A stretch of 64,000 nucleotides of DNA from Halobacteriales archaeon QH_7_66_36 (GCA_003021175.1 PXQV01000014.1:124001-188000); one strand, 5' to 3'. Shown: positions 51,331 through 60,519, counted from the stretch's first letter. Notes: generated from the letters alone by a model not told the origin. A program made the numbers and translations.

Positions 51331-52476
51331 TTAGAAGGAACCCGTAATCTTCTCGAAGAACCCTTCGTCGACGTCGACTTCCTCGCCGCCGGCCTCGGCG
51401 AACGCCTGCAGCGCCTCGCGCTGCTCCTCGTTCAGGTCCGAGGGCGTGACGACCTGCACGGTGACGTACAGGTCGCCGTGGCCGCGGCCGCGCAGGCGGG
51501 GCATCCCCTTCCCTTGGAGGCGGAACGTCTCGCCGGACTGCGTGCCGGCGTCGAGTTCCATCTCCACGTCGCCGTCGAGCGTCGGCACCTCGATAGTGTC
51601 ACCGAAGACTGCCTGCGGGAAGGAGACGGCGGCGTCGAAGCGCAGGTCGTCGCCGTCGCGCTCGAAGTCGGGGTGAGGTTCGACGCGCACCTCGATGAGC
51701 AGGTCGCCGTTCGGGCCGTTGTTCTCGCCGGGCGCGCCCTCGCCGCTCATCCGGAGGGTCTGACCGTCCTCGATGCCCGCTGGCACGTCGACCTGCAGGG
51801 TGGCCTCTCGCTGGACGCGGCCGTCGCCGCCGCAGGTGTCGCAGGTCTCCTCGTAGAGGATGCCGTCGCCCTCACAGCGGCGACAGGTCTGGGTCTGCTG
51901 GACGCGGCCGAGCGGCGTCTGCTGGACGCGGGTGGTCTGCCCCTGACCGTTACACTCCGGGCAGGTCTGGGAGTCGGCGTCCGGCGGATGGCCGGCACCG
52001 TCGCAGTCGGGACACCCCTCCGGTCGCGTCAGCGAGAAGTCGCGGGTGATCCCTTCATAGGCCGCTTCGAGCGAGACAGTCATCCGGGTGCGCAGATCCT
52101 GTCCCTGCCGGGGGGCGTTCCGGTCGCGACCGCCGCCACCGAAGAACTGGTCGAAGATGTCGTTCATGCCGCCGACGCCGCCGAAGGGGTTCCCCTGCCC
52201 GCCCGTGCCACCCATGCCGCCGCGGTCGCCGTCGGTCGCGCCGCGTTTCTCGGCCTGTTCGAACCGTTCGTGGCCCATCTGGTCGTACATGCGACGCTTC
52301 TCGTCGTCGGTCAACACCTCCTTCGCCTTCTTCGCCTTCTTGAATTTCTCCTCGGCGTCCGGGTCGTCGGAGACGTCGGGGTGGTACTCGCGGGCCATCT
52401 CGCGGTACGCCTCTTGTATCTCCTCCTCGGAGGCGTCGCGCGAAACTCCGAGGGCGTCGTAGAAGTCCTCGCTCAT
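51331..52476 (-). CDS. dnaJ: molecular chaperone DnaJ (Hsp40)
   Basis: 381 residues, class I Hsp40. J-domain (residues 1-68) with HPD in YHPDVSDD, G/F-rich region with GGMGGTGGQGNPFGG, then four zinc repeats CPDCDGAG, CPECNGQG, CRRCEGDG, CDTCGGDG and the C-terminal substrate-binding domain. It delivers unfolded clients to DnaK. The dnaK and grpE genes are not in the adjacent sequence. A TATA-like ctttcaaac at 52503-52511 is about 30 bases upstream. Confidence 0.97.
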   Translation of the reverse strand: MSEDFYDALGVSRDASEEEIQEAYREMAREYHPDVSDDPDAEEKFKKAKKAKEVLTDDEKRRMYDQMGHERFEQAEKRGATDGDRGGMGGTGGQGNPFGGVGGMNDIFDQFFGGGGRDRNAPRQGQDLRTRMTVSLEAAYEGITRDFSLTRPEGCPDCDGAGHPPDADSQTCPECNGQGQTTRVQQTPLGRVQQTQTCRRCEGDGILYEETCDTCGGDGRVQREATLQVDVPAGIEDGQTLRMSGEGAPGENNGPNGDLLIEVRVEPHPDFERDGDDLRFDAAVSFPQAVFGDTIEVPTLDGDVEMELDAGTQSGETFRLQGKGMPRLRGRGHGDLYVTVQVVTPSDLNEEQREALQAFAEAGGEEVDVDEGFFEKITGSF

Positions 52477-52586
52477 TCGTTACCGATGAATAGCTGGTCG
52501 AGACGTTTGAAAGGAACGGGTTCGGGGTTCCCGGGCCACGACGCCCGTACGAAGACTAACAATCCCGCCATGAGAAGGTCAAGGCC

Positions 52587-53492
52587 GTGTTACTGGTGCG
52601 ACTCGCGTACGCCACGGCGTTCGGGGTCGCAGGGCTTCTCTGTCTCGTGGTCCTCCCGCGGACGCGCCTGCTCTCCGATGTCGACACCAGACGAGGGTTC
52701 GCCGCGCTGCTCGCCCTCTGCGGGCTCTGGGCGTGGACGACGGCCGCACAGTTGCTCGTCGACATGGTGGCGCTGAAGACGGCACTCTACACGGTGGGGC
52801 TCACCTTCGGCTTCGCGACGGTCTTCGCGTGGCTCTACTTCTGTTCGGCCTTCGCCGGCCGGCGGTTCCACCGCGAGCCGGTCGTACAGGCGCTCGCACT
52901 GGGGGTGTACCTGCTCGTCGCCGGACTGAAGTTCACGAACCCGATCCACGGACGGTACTTCGTCGTGACGACCGAACCGACGCCGCTTCCGCATCTCGTC
53001 GTCCAGCGGCTTCCTCTCGACCTGACGATCACGGCGTTCGCGTACGTGCTCTCGGCCGCCGGATTCTATCTGCTGTTCCAGACCCTGCGACGGTCGGAGT
53101 ACCGGACGCGGTCGCTGTGGGTCCTCGTCTTCGCTACGGGCCTGCCGGTGTTGCCGAGCATCGCGGCGGCCGTCCCCGGCGTCGCGCTGCTCGATTTGAA
53201 CTACGAGCCTATCGGCGTCGCGGTGTTCGGGCTTGTCGTGCTCTACTTCGTCGAGGAGAAGTTCGTCGCCGTCTCCCGGTTCGGTCGCGAGCGACTGTTC
53301 GATGAGATCGACGACGCCGTGCTCGTCCTCGACGACGACCGCGTGCTCGAATACAACGCCGCCGCACTCGACACCTTCCCCGACATCCGAGACGGCGCGG
53401 GGCGACCGCTCAACGAGGTCGCCCCCGAGATCGCGGCGGTCCCCGGCGACAGCGACGTGCTGACGATCCGCCGGGACGGCGAGGAGCGGTGA
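52587..53492 (+). CDS. 7TM sensor with truncated PAS domain (N-terminal part of a histidine kinase)
   Basis: 301 residues from GTG 52587. Seven hydrophobic spans (residues 1-230; FATVFAWLYFCSAFAGRRF; GVAVFGLVVLYFVEEKF), the histidine-kinase 7TM sensor layout, then RLFDEIDDAVLVLDDDRVLEYNAAAL beginning a PAS domain that ends abruptly at IRRDGEER followed by TGA. The dimerisation/phospho-acceptor helices and ATPase do not follow in frame; a remnant begins in the overlapping gene. Probably a kinase that lost its middle section. Confidence 0.85.
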   Translation: MLLVRLAYATAFGVAGLLCLVVLPRTRLLSDVDTRRGFAALLALCGLWAWTTAAQLLVDMVALKTALYTVGLTFGFATVFAWLYFCSAFAGRRFHREPVVQALALGVYLLVAGLKFTNPIHGRYFVVTTEPTPLPHLVVQRLPLDLTITAFAYVLSAAGFYLLFQTLRRSEYRTRSLWVLVFATGLPVLPSIAAAVPGVALLDLNYEPIGVAVFGLVVLYFVEEKFVAVSRFGRERLFDEIDDAVLVLDDDRVLEYNAAALDTFPDIRDGAGRPLNEVAPEIAAVPGDSDVLTIRRDGEER

Positions 53493-53881
53493 CACGAACC
53501 GCGTGGGAGCGGACCGACACCAGTGGGATGTCGCTGACTATCGACGGTGACGCCACGGTGCAGGCCGACCCGGACCGGCTCGCCGAACTGTTCGAGGCCG
53601 TCTTCGAGTTCGCGAGCGTCAACGGGGCGGAACGGGTCACGGTCGAGTACGACGGCGACACGCTCGGGATCGCGGGGGACGGTGACCCCATCCCTGCGGA
53701 CCGGCGCGGCGACGCGATGGATTACAACGCCGCGGTCCCCTCCGCCGAGGCCCGGATGCTGCTCCCGAACGCACAGACCCTCGCGACCGTCCACGGCTGG
53801 CAGACGAGTCTCGACCCCGAGTACGACGCCGGGGTACGGCTCAACATCACCGGCGTCGATGGCGAGGCCGCCGGCAGGTAA
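53489..53881 (+). pseudogene. degenerate HATPase remnant of the same histidine kinase
   Basis: 130 codons starting at GTG 53489, overlapping the previous stop (GTGA). RTAWERTDTSGMSLTIDGDATV and ADPDRLAELFEAVFEFASVNGA are the lead-in and N-box region of a haloarchaeal HATPase, and YDAGVRLNITGVDGEAAG its C-terminus. The G1 box is DGDPIPADRRG instead of DDGxGIP, and the G2 loop is replaced by AMDYNAAVPSAEARMLL. Without DHp, H-box and intact ATP lid it cannot phosphorylate. Whether it is still translated is uncertain. Confidence 0.75.
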
Positions 53882-53947
53882 TATACGCTCGCGTACAGAA
53901 ATCCGCTTCAGCGAGCAGTGAAGTGGCCGGACGGTGAACGGTAACAC

Positions 53948-55768
53948 ATGGCGACTGACACGGACCGAATGGTCCCCGTCGCGTCTCTCGACGACTTCGA
54001 CGAGACGGGACAGACCGTCGTACAGGAGAACGGCCGGGCTATCGCGCTCTTCCACCACGAAGGGGAGGTGTACGCGGTCGACAACCGCTGTCCGCACATG
54101 GGGTTCCCGCTCACCCGCGGGACGGTCGAGGAGGGAATGGTGACCTGCCACTGGCACCACGCCCGCTTCGAGTTGGCCGAGGGCGACACGCTCGACCCGT
54201 GGGCCGACGACGTGCAGACGTTTCCCGTCGACGTGCGCGACGGCGAGGTGTACCTCGACCCGGACCCGCCGAGCGACGTGCCCGCGACCGTCCGCTGGCG
54301 CAACCGCCTCGCAGACGGGCTGCACGAGGACATCACGCTCGTGATGGCGAAGGCCGTCATCGGACTCGACGGCGCGTCGCGCGGCGACGCGGAACGGGCG
54401 AGCGGGCAGGGCCAGCGAGCCGACAGCGCGGGCGAGGGGTTCCACACGCCGGTCGAGACGGCCGTGAACTTCGGGACGAAGTACCGCGCGGCCGGCTGGG
54501 GCCGTGGGCTGACGACGCTCGGCTGTATGGCGACGCTCCACGCTCAGGTCGGGGGTCGCGACAAGCGCCGCGCGATGTTCACCGGCGTCCGCGAAGTGGC
54601 CGACGACTGTGCGGGCGAACCGCCCCGCTTCCAGCAGTACGCCTTCGACAACCGCGACCTCTCGAAGGAGCGACTGCTGTCGTGGTTCCGCGACGCCGTC
54701 GAGGTCCGCGACGCCGACGGCGCGGAGCGGTGTCTGCTCACCGCCGTCGCCGCGCTCGACCCGACCGACGTGGCGGACATCCTGTTCACCGCCGCGACCG
54801 ACTCCCTGTATCTCAACGGCGGGCACACGCTCGATTTTATCAACACCGCGTTTGCGACGCTGGATCACATCGGGTGGGACGACGACGGGAGCGGCGAGGA
54901 GTCGAACGCCGCGAAGGTGCTCGCATCGACGGTCGAACAGCTCACCGGCGCGACCCGCTCGGAGGAGCTGTCGTCGTGGCGCACCCCCGTCGACGTCGCG
55001 GCGCTGTGTTTCGACGCGGCCGACCGCCTCGACGACTGCGTAGCCGCCGGCGACGGCCGGGCGTGGGACGAACCCGACGGCTTCATCGACACCCTGCTCT
55101 CGGACGATCCCGAGGCGATCATCGACGCGCTCACCGGCGCGATCCGCGAGGGGGCGACCCGGACGGAGCTCGCGGACGCGGTCGTCCGCGCGGCGACCCG
55201 CCGGGTCGCGTGGTTCGCGACGAACAACGAGTTCAACGACTGGGACACGGTCCACCACACGTTCTCGTACGCGAACGCCGTCTACGAGGCGACGAAGCGC
55301 ACGAGCACGGACGCGCTCTACCGGGGCTGTTTCGACGCGGCCATCGCCGTCTATCTCGACCGGTTCCTCAACAGTCCGCGCGCGCCGCTTCCCGACCCGG
55401 GCGAGTCCGACCGCGACCCCGAGGCGATTCGCGCCGACCTGCTCGACTGCTTCGACCAGCAGGGCGAGGTGAACCGCGCCGCGTCGCTCGTCTCCGAACA
55501 CTTCGACGCCGGCGGCGACCCCGCCGACCTGAAGCGAGTCATGGGGCGCGGCCTGCTCCGCGAGGACGCGGACTTCCACACGCTCCAGAACGTGACGTGG
55601 GGACTGGAGCGGTTCGACGACGCGACCGACGAGACGGAGCAGCGACTCGCGCTGATCGCTCCGGCGCGGTACATGGCCGCTCACTTCCCGACGCGCCGCG
55701 CGAACGAGCAGACGTTCTCCATCGCGACGCGGCTCCACCGCGGCGAACGGCTCCACGAGGCCGAGTGA
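53948..55768 (+). CDS. Rieske-domain fusion protein with large helical C-terminal domain
   Basis: 606 residues. Residues 5-105 form a Rieske ferredoxin domain with CPHMGFPLTRG and CHWHHARFEL (Cys-X-His, Cys-X2-His ligands). The remaining 480 residues are helical, with TDSLYLNGGHTLDFINTAFA, TVHHTFSYANAVYEATKRTS and WGLERFDDATDETEQRLAL, and conserved His/Glu clusters possibly binding metal. The Rieske domain is soluble-type (dioxygenase/ferredoxin-like), so the protein may be an oxygenase or redox enzyme, but the second domain matches no family I recognise. Confidence 0.85.
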   Translation: MATDTDRMVPVASLDDFDETGQTVVQENGRAIALFHHEGEVYAVDNRCPHMGFPLTRGTVEEGMVTCHWHHARFELAEGDTLDPWADDVQTFPVDVRDGEVYLDPDPPSDVPATVRWRNRLADGLHEDITLVMAKAVIGLDGASRGDAERASGQGQRADSAGEGFHTPVETAVNFGTKYRAAGWGRGLTTLGCMATLHAQVGGRDKRRAMFTGVREVADDCAGEPPRFQQYAFDNRDLSKERLLSWFRDAVEVRDADGAERCLLTAVAALDPTDVADILFTAATDSLYLNGGHTLDFINTAFATLDHIGWDDDGSGEESNAAKVLASTVEQLTGATRSEELSSWRTPVDVAALCFDAADRLDDCVAAGDGRAWDEPDGFIDTLLSDDPEAIIDALTGAIREGATRTELADAVVRAATRRVAWFATNNEFNDWDTVHHTFSYANAVYEATKRTSTDALYRGCFDAAIAVYLDRFLNSPRAPLPDPGESDRDPEAIRADLLDCFDQQGEVNRAASLVSEHFDAGGDPADLKRVMGRGLLREDADFHTLQNVTWGLERFDDATDETEQRLALIAPARYMAAHFPTRRANEQTFSIATRLHRGERLHEAE

Positions 55769-55774
55769 CCCGCC

Positions 55775-58093
55775 TCAGCCCGTCTCGTCGCCCTCGAACT
55801 CGACCACGTAGATGGTCACGTCGCCGCGTTCGACCGCGCGGACGCCGTCGAGTTGCCCGACCGTGATGTCGCCGTAGCGGGCCTGCTCGGCCGGGCCGAC
55901 GTAGACGTACTCTACGCCGTACTGCCCGATGAGTCGCCGCTGGGCGGCCGGCTCGCCAGTGTAGATGGTCTCCACGTCGGCGACGCGGGCGTCGTAGGCC
56001 GCGTCGGAGCGGTACTGCGCCTCGTGGAACCAGCCGGCGACGGTCACCGCGCCGGTGAGACTCGCCGGCGCGCTCGCGCCGTTCCCCTCGCTCGATTGCC
56101 ACCGATAGCCCGCCGGCGCGGCGGTTACTATGGTCGGTCGGCCCTCCAGCGAGTCGATGTAGTCGATGGCCGGGGCCTCGCCGGGGTGGCGCACCTCGAC
56201 GAACGCCGTCGCGTCCAGCGTCGGCCCGACCGTGTTCGCCGTCGGACTGCCCTGCCCGACGTGGGAGGGTATCGCGTGGACCGCGTAGACGCCGGTCGAG
56301 AGGACGAGCAGGACGAGCAGGACGCGGCCGAAAAGCGCGACTCGACGCCCGTCGAGCGCGGGGAACGCGGCGGCGTCGCGGCCGGCAGCGACCAGTCGCG
56401 CCACCGCGACGGCAGCGGCCGGAGCCCACAGCGCCCACACCTGCGCGTACGTCTTGAAGACGGTGTTCAGGCGGGCGAACTTCGTCCCCGCGTAGCTCGG
56501 CTCCGCGATATAGACGTACTCCACGAGGATCACGAGCCCCGCGCCACCGAGGATCAGGACGGTCTCGAAGCCGACATCGACCCGCGAGCGGAGCAGGAGC
56601 CACCCGGCGAGCAACACCGGGCCGAGCAGCGCGACGCCGGCGGCATCAAGCGCGAGACCACCGACGAACAGGACGAGCGCACCAACCGCGGTCGCGGTTC
56701 GAAGCGACCGATCCGCGCCTGTCGCCGTCGCGACGAGATACGGGACGAACGCCGCGAGGAAGCCACCGTGAACGACCGCAAGCCGGCCGAGCGACCCGCC
56801 GGGCGGGAAGACGCCCAGCGGGCGACCCGAGGCCGTCCCGGTCCAGAACGGCAGCGTCCAGAGGACCGCCACCGCCGCCGTCCCGACGGCGAACGCGAGT
56901 GCGGTTCCGGAGCGGGCGAGTTCGCGCCGGGCGAGCGCGACAGTCGAGGCGGTGCCGCCGTCGGGTTCGGCCGCAGCGGGAAACGGGACGACCCCGCGAA
57001 CGCGGGCAGGCAGGAGCGTCCACGGCCGCGCGGGCGCGAACGTCAGCGTCAGGAACGGCAGTCCGAACGCGAGGCTGGGAAACGACCACGTGTTGACCGT
57101 GCCGAGATAGCCGGCGAGGGGCGGCAGGAGACCGGCGGCCAGCAGCCGTCGCCGTCGCGTCTCCGCTTCCGGCGTCTCCCAGTAGGCGTACAGCAGCGCG
57201 ACACCCAAGAGGAGAAACGTCGTGCTCATCATGTGGGCGTGCAGGTCGCCGTTGAGGTAGGCGAACAGCGGGAACTCGTTGATCGTCCCCTCGATGACGC
57301 GCGTCGCGTCCCAGTAGTAGAAGTCGCCGGGCGTCCACGCGAGCGCCTCCGCCGGGAGACCGAACGCGCCAACGAGCGGGCGAGCGAGCGGCTCGGGCAG
57401 GAGCCAGACGACCACCCGACCGGCGGTGAAGAGGTTCGCCGCGACGCCGAAGAGAAACGCCGCCAGTCCGCCGGCGAGCCGCGGGGAAGCATCGTGGTTC
57501 GCGGCGATGGCCGCGGCGAGACCGTAGGCGGCTGTCACGGCTGCGGCGTAGAAGCCGGGGAGCGCGAGATTGTACGCGTAGCGGGCTGGCGTGGCCGTCA
57601 ACCGGGCGAGCAGCGCGGCGAGCACATGGCCGCCGTAGTAGTAGCGGACCGGCTCGCCGACGAACCACATATCCTCCGGCGGGAGGGTGTCGGCCCGCAG
57701 CAGCGACTTCAGCAGGCCGAAGTCCAAGAACTTCTCGCCGCCGAGGGGCGTCACCGCCGGGTCGAGCGCGCGGATGCCGACGAGGAACAGGAAGGCGAGG
57801 GTGAACACGGCCGCCGGAACCGCGGCGCGTCGCAGGTCGATGTCGTCGTCGCCGGCCCGGTAGCTCCCCCCGAGGAGTAGCGCGAGGCCGACGACGAGGG
57901 CCGGGTAGCCGAATGCGCCCGGAATCTGCCCGACGAGATAGCCGACGAGGCCGAGCGTCGCCAGCGCCAGCGGCACAGCGAAGGCGGCCCCGCGGTCGTG
58001 GAGGTCGTGAAACAGGTGTGCGACGGCGGGAAGCGCGGCCACGCCAAGCGCGAGATAGGCCACGAGCCAGACGGCGACGTACCCGTACTCCAT
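55775..58093 (-). CDS. DUF2298/YYY-domain polytopic membrane protein
   Basis: 772 residues with about 18-20 spans. Start ATG 58093 (MEYGYVAVWLVAYLALG). The YYYGGH motif in EPVRYYYGGHVLAALL (about residue 150) identifies the Chlor_Arch_YYY family, thought to be GT-C-like enzymes or glycosyltransferase partners in lipid-linked sugar transfer. A conserved DxxY-type loop and C-terminal extracellular domain (LIGQYGVEYVYVGPAEQARY) are as in the family. Divergent from a GT2/GtrA pair that could supply its polyprenyl-sugar. Confidence 0.9.
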   Translation of the reverse strand: MEYGYVAVWLVAYLALGVAALPAVAHLFHDLHDRGAAFAVPLALATLGLVGYLVGQIPGAFGYPALVVGLALLLGGSYRAGDDDIDLRRAAVPAAVFTLAFLFLVGIRALDPAVTPLGGEKFLDFGLLKSLLRADTLPPEDMWFVGEPVRYYYGGHVLAALLARLTATPARYAYNLALPGFYAAAVTAAYGLAAAIAANHDASPRLAGGLAAFLFGVAANLFTAGRVVVWLLPEPLARPLVGAFGLPAEALAWTPGDFYYWDATRVIEGTINEFPLFAYLNGDLHAHMMSTTFLLLGVALLYAYWETPEAETRRRRLLAAGLLPPLAGYLGTVNTWSFPSLAFGLPFLTLTFAPARPWTLLPARVRGVVPFPAAAEPDGGTASTVALARRELARSGTALAFAVGTAAVAVLWTLPFWTGTASGRPLGVFPPGGSLGRLAVVHGGFLAAFVPYLVATATGADRSLRTATAVGALVLFVGGLALDAAGVALLGPVLLAGWLLLRSRVDVGFETVLILGGAGLVILVEYVYIAEPSYAGTKFARLNTVFKTYAQVWALWAPAAAVAVARLVAAGRDAAAFPALDGRRVALFGRVLLVLLVLSTGVYAVHAIPSHVGQGSPTANTVGPTLDATAFVEVRHPGEAPAIDYIDSLEGRPTIVTAAPAGYRWQSSEGNGASAPASLTGAVTVAGWFHEAQYRSDAAYDARVADVETIYTGEPAAQRRLIGQYGVEYVYVGPAEQARYGDITVGQLDGVRAVERGDVTIYVVEFEGDETG

Positions 58094-58339
58094 CACCCGG
58101 CACACGGACCCCCCACGAGATACGTCTTGTGGACCCGCCGCGGCGCCTGTCACCCTCGCTCGACGAACGGCTCACCGACCTCACACGCCGGCTGGGTGCG
58201 GACGCGATACGTGTCGCCGCGTCGCCGCGTCGGGCCTCGTCGCCTCCGTGTCCTCGCGCCCTTCGCGACCGACGTCCGACTGACCCCGGCCGGACGACGG
58301 TTCCAACAGATTTTCACCTACCACGGGAAATTCGTCGCC

Positions 58340-59101
58340 ATGGCTCACCCGCTCGGCATCGTCGTCCCCGCCTACGAGCCCGACGTGGGCCGGCTCAAAC
58401 GCTATCTCCACGCCCTCCACGACCGGCTGGCGCCAGCGACGGTTCGGATCGAACTCGACGCCCCCGACGACGCCACGCTCGATGCCGTGCGCGCCCTCCC
58501 CGCAGAGGTGAACGCCGTCCCGACTCGGCGCGGCAAAGGCGCGGCCGTCACCGCCGGCTTCGAGGCGCTCGACACCGACCGGCTGTGTTTCCTCGACGCC
58601 GACGGCTCGACGCCGCCCGACGCCGCCGCCGCTGTCGTCGACGCCCTCGACAACGCAGAGTTGGCCGTCGGCTCCCGCCGCCACCCGGACGCGCGGGTCG
58701 TCGGCCACCGGACCGTCGCCCGGCGACTGCTCGGCGACGGGTTCGCGTGGGTCGCTCGCCGACTGCTGGACGCGCAGTTGTACGATTACCAGTGTGGCGC
58801 GAAGGCGCTCACCGCGGAGACGTGGACCGCCGTCCGCGATCACCTCTACGAGCCGGGGTTCGCGTGGGACGTCGAGCTGGTCGCGATGGCGGTCGCGCTC
58901 GGTTTCCGACTCCGCGAGGTCCCGATCGAGTGGGAGGACGCGCCCGGATCGACCGTCGACCCAATCGGCACGGCACTCGACATGACGCGAGCGCTGTTCG
59001 TCGTCCGCCACCGGGCGAAACGGCTGAACGATAGCCGACTGCACGGCGCGCTCGCCGCCGGGTCCGAGTCGGTCGCGCTGGTCGAGCGGGGCGAGCCGTG
59101 A
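58340..59101 (+). CDS. GT2-family (dolichyl-phosphate sugar synthase-like) glycosyltransferase
   Basis: 253 residues from ATG 58340 (MAHPLGIVVPAYEPDVGR). GT-A fold with donor motif FLDADGSTPPDAA (DxD), RRGKGAAVTAGFE, LAVGSRRHPD and the W-x-D ending VPIEWEDAPGSTVDP. Membrane-associated synthesis of polyprenyl-phosphate sugars is the usual activity. Its stop overlaps the GtrA gene's GTG start (GTGA). The longer frame from 57998 is a shadow of the YYY gene and is not used. Confidence 0.92.
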   Translation: MAHPLGIVVPAYEPDVGRLKRYLHALHDRLAPATVRIELDAPDDATLDAVRALPAEVNAVPTRRGKGAAVTAGFEALDTDRLCFLDADGSTPPDAAAAVVDALDNAELAVGSRRHPDARVVGHRTVARRLLGDGFAWVARRLLDAQLYDYQCGAKALTAETWTAVRDHLYEPGFAWDVELVAMAVALGFRLREVPIEWEDAPGSTVDPIGTALDMTRALFVVRHRAKRLNDSRLHGALAAGSESVALVERGEP

Positions 59102-59547
59102 TCCGGTCGCGACTCCAAGCGCTCGCCTCCGCCGGTCGGCTCGGTCGCTTCCTCTCCGTCGGCCTCGTCGGCCTCGTCTTCGACGTGACGACCGCGACCG
59201 TGCTCCGCGAACTCGGTGTCTTCCCCGAAGTCGCGGTCTTCGCCGGCATCGAAGTCGCCATCGTCGTGATGTTCCTGCTCAACGACACCTGGACGTTCGC
59301 CGAACAGGGGACGACGGGCGCGATGGCGATGCTCCGCCGGTTCGCCACCTCGAACGTCGTCCGCGTCGGCGGTATCCTCGTCCAACTCGCGACGTTTCGG
59401 CTCCTCTACCGAGTCGTCGGCATCGAACTGACGGTCGCTGACATCGACGCGTGGTTCGTCGTCGCGAAACTGGGTGGCGTCGGTGCCGGCGTGCTGGTCA
59501 ACTACGTCGCCGAGGGTCTGTTCACGTGGCGTGTCACACGAGACTAA
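59098..59547 (+). CDS. GtrA-family membrane protein
   Basis: 149 residues, four spans, start GTG 59098. LGRFLSVGLVGLVFDVTTATVL, FLLNDTWTFAEQGT and GAGVLVNYVAEGLFTWRVTR match the GtrA flippase-like family. The protein is thought to move polyprenyl-phosphate sugars across the membrane and works next to the GT2 enzyme that makes them. This pair divergent to the YYY protein suggests an envelope glycosylation module. Confidence 0.92.
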   Translation: MIRSRLQALASAGRLGRFLSVGLVGLVFDVTTATVLRELGVFPEVAVFAGIEVAIVVMFLLNDTWTFAEQGTTGAMAMLRRFATSNVVRVGGILVQLATFRLLYRVVGIELTVADIDAWFVVAKLGGVGAGVLVNYVAEGLFTWRVTRD

Positions 59548-59572
59548 TCCACACCCGGCGGCCGAATGGTAA

Positions 59573-59580
59573 CCCTTATC
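59573..59580 (+). promoter_or_regulatory. TATA box of initiator tRNA-Met
   Basis: cccttatc centred about 28 bases before the tRNA 5' end, consistent with transcription starting at or near the mature 5' end. Confidence 0.45.
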
Positions 59581-59604
59581 AGAACCCCTCCGGTACGAGG
59601 TGGT

Positions 59605-59679
59605 AGCGGGATGGGATAGCCAGGAGATTCCGCCGGGCTCATAACCCGGAGATCGGTAGTTCAAATCTACCTCCCGCTA
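59605..59679 (+). tRNA. initiator tRNA-Met (anticodon CAT)
   Basis: 75-nt cloverleaf: acceptor AGCGGGA/TCCCGCT with discriminator A, D-arm, anticodon stem CCGGG/CCCGG around CTCATAA, T-arm GGTAG TTCAAAT CTACC. The three G-C pairs GGG/CCC next to the anticodon loop are the initiator hallmark. CCA not encoded. A T-tract (59687-59692) follows and may terminate transcription. The 3' 20 bases recur, slightly changed, at 60651. Confidence 0.97.
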
Positions 59680-59681
59680 CT
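59660..59681 (+). repeat. tRNA 3'-end repeat, left copy (possible attL)
   Basis: ttcaaatctacctcccgcta followed by ct, the 3' end of the initiator tRNA. It matches 60651-60672 at 20 of 22 bases. Confidence 0.55.
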
Positions 59682-60116
59682 ACCCACTTTTTGCACGCTC
59701 ACTCGTCGCTCGCTCTGCGAGCGACTCGCTCGGGCAAAAACTTGGGGGAAAAAGACCTTCGACTCTCCCTGCGGTCGAGTCTCGGTCCCGCGTCTCTTCG
59801 TTCGGCGCGGCGGAACCGTGAGCGCTCCGCGCTCACGGATGCTCGTGACTGCCTTTGGCCGATCAGCGTCGGTGTGGATTTCCCATTTTGAAACCCCACT
59901 TCCGAGTGTGTACTCTTTTATAGATGCTCGATTGATAACAAAGACTACCGCCCCCGTGAAGATGCATATGAACTCGATATTTACGCGGGAACGAGGGCGT
60001 CATGGAGCAGTTCACAGGATAGTTGATTTCAGGAGTAACGGGTATGAATCACTTGCTTAGTACGTACTCGTATTTGACGTGTGTTCCATGTATTGTTTAA
60101 ATACCTGCCGTGACAA
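59680..60116. other. 437-base region after tRNA-Met, hairpin-rich then AT-rich
   Basis: 59700-59840 is palindrome-rich: perfect hairpins with three-base loops at 59705-59725 (arms GTCGCTCGC) and 59816-59838 (arms CCGTGAGCGC). 59880-60116 is notably AT-rich for this genome (for example tgtactcttttatagatgct) and holds no gene I can support; an 80-codon frame at 59818-60060 is not haloarchaeal in composition. Confidence 0.6.
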
Positions 60117-60374
60117 CTACTGTTCGGTCCAATGGAGGGAGTAGAGGAGGTAAACGCTAGCGCCTGTGACGAGGGCTCCGATAGCAGCGAAGCCCACGGT
60201 GGCTAGCCCAGACGTGTAGAACGCCATTTGCATGGCTTGGAGACCAACGAGAATCGTGAACGCTGCGAGTAGTGTCCAGAAGACTGTCGACAAGATAGAT
60301 CTTCCCGCATTTGCCATCTCCTCTCTTACAGCGTGCCGAACTTCAGATTCAGTAAGACTATCCGAATCCGCCAT
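60117..60374 (-). CDS. 85-residue two-span membrane protein inside the tRNA-flanked segment
   Basis: Starts MADSDSLTESEVRHAVREEM, with a soluble helix, then two hydrophobic spans (about 29-50 and 55-78: SILSTVFWTLLAAFTILVGL; GFAAIGALVTGASVYLLY). A TATA-like cataaaac at 60411-60418 on the minus strand lies about 40 bases before the ATG. Codon use is less GC-rich than that of neighbours. It is the only protein gene between the tRNA and its partial repeat. Function unknown. Confidence 0.72.
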   Translation of the reverse strand: MADSDSLTESEVRHAVREEMANAGRSILSTVFWTLLAAFTILVGLQAMQMAFYTSGLATVGFAAIGALVTGASVYLLYSLHWTEQ

Positions 60375-60488
60375 GCATCATAAGTCGTTCTACGAGTTCC
60401 TATGCGTTCTGGTTTTATGACAGCGGACTGGACTACGGGAAATCAATTGCTACTCCAGTGACTGCTTGACCTGTATTGACCGCTCCAC

Positions 60489-60519
60489 GCGTGATGCCAC
60501 TTCCCAAGTAGCATCACGC
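60489..60519. repeat. 31-base near-perfect hairpin
   Basis: Arms GCGTGATGC/GCATCACGC (9 bp perfect), then one mismatch, then inner arms ACTT/AAGT around a ccc loop: 13 base pairs in all. It may be a transcription terminator, or a cruciform recognised by a recombinase; it sits in the tRNA-flanked segment. Confidence 0.6.

Noticed and set aside
53243-55756. 837-codon minus-strand ORF
   Set aside because: Mirror of the 7TM sensor and Rieske fusion genes; Arg/Val-rich composition and no motifs.
55853-57880. 675-codon plus-strand ORF
   Set aside because: Antisense to the YYY-domain protein; extremely Arg/Glu-rich and featureless.
59818-60060. 80-codon plus-strand ORF after tRNA-Met
   Set aside because: Composition is not haloarchaeal and it crosses the hairpin-rich segment; no promoter at the right distance.
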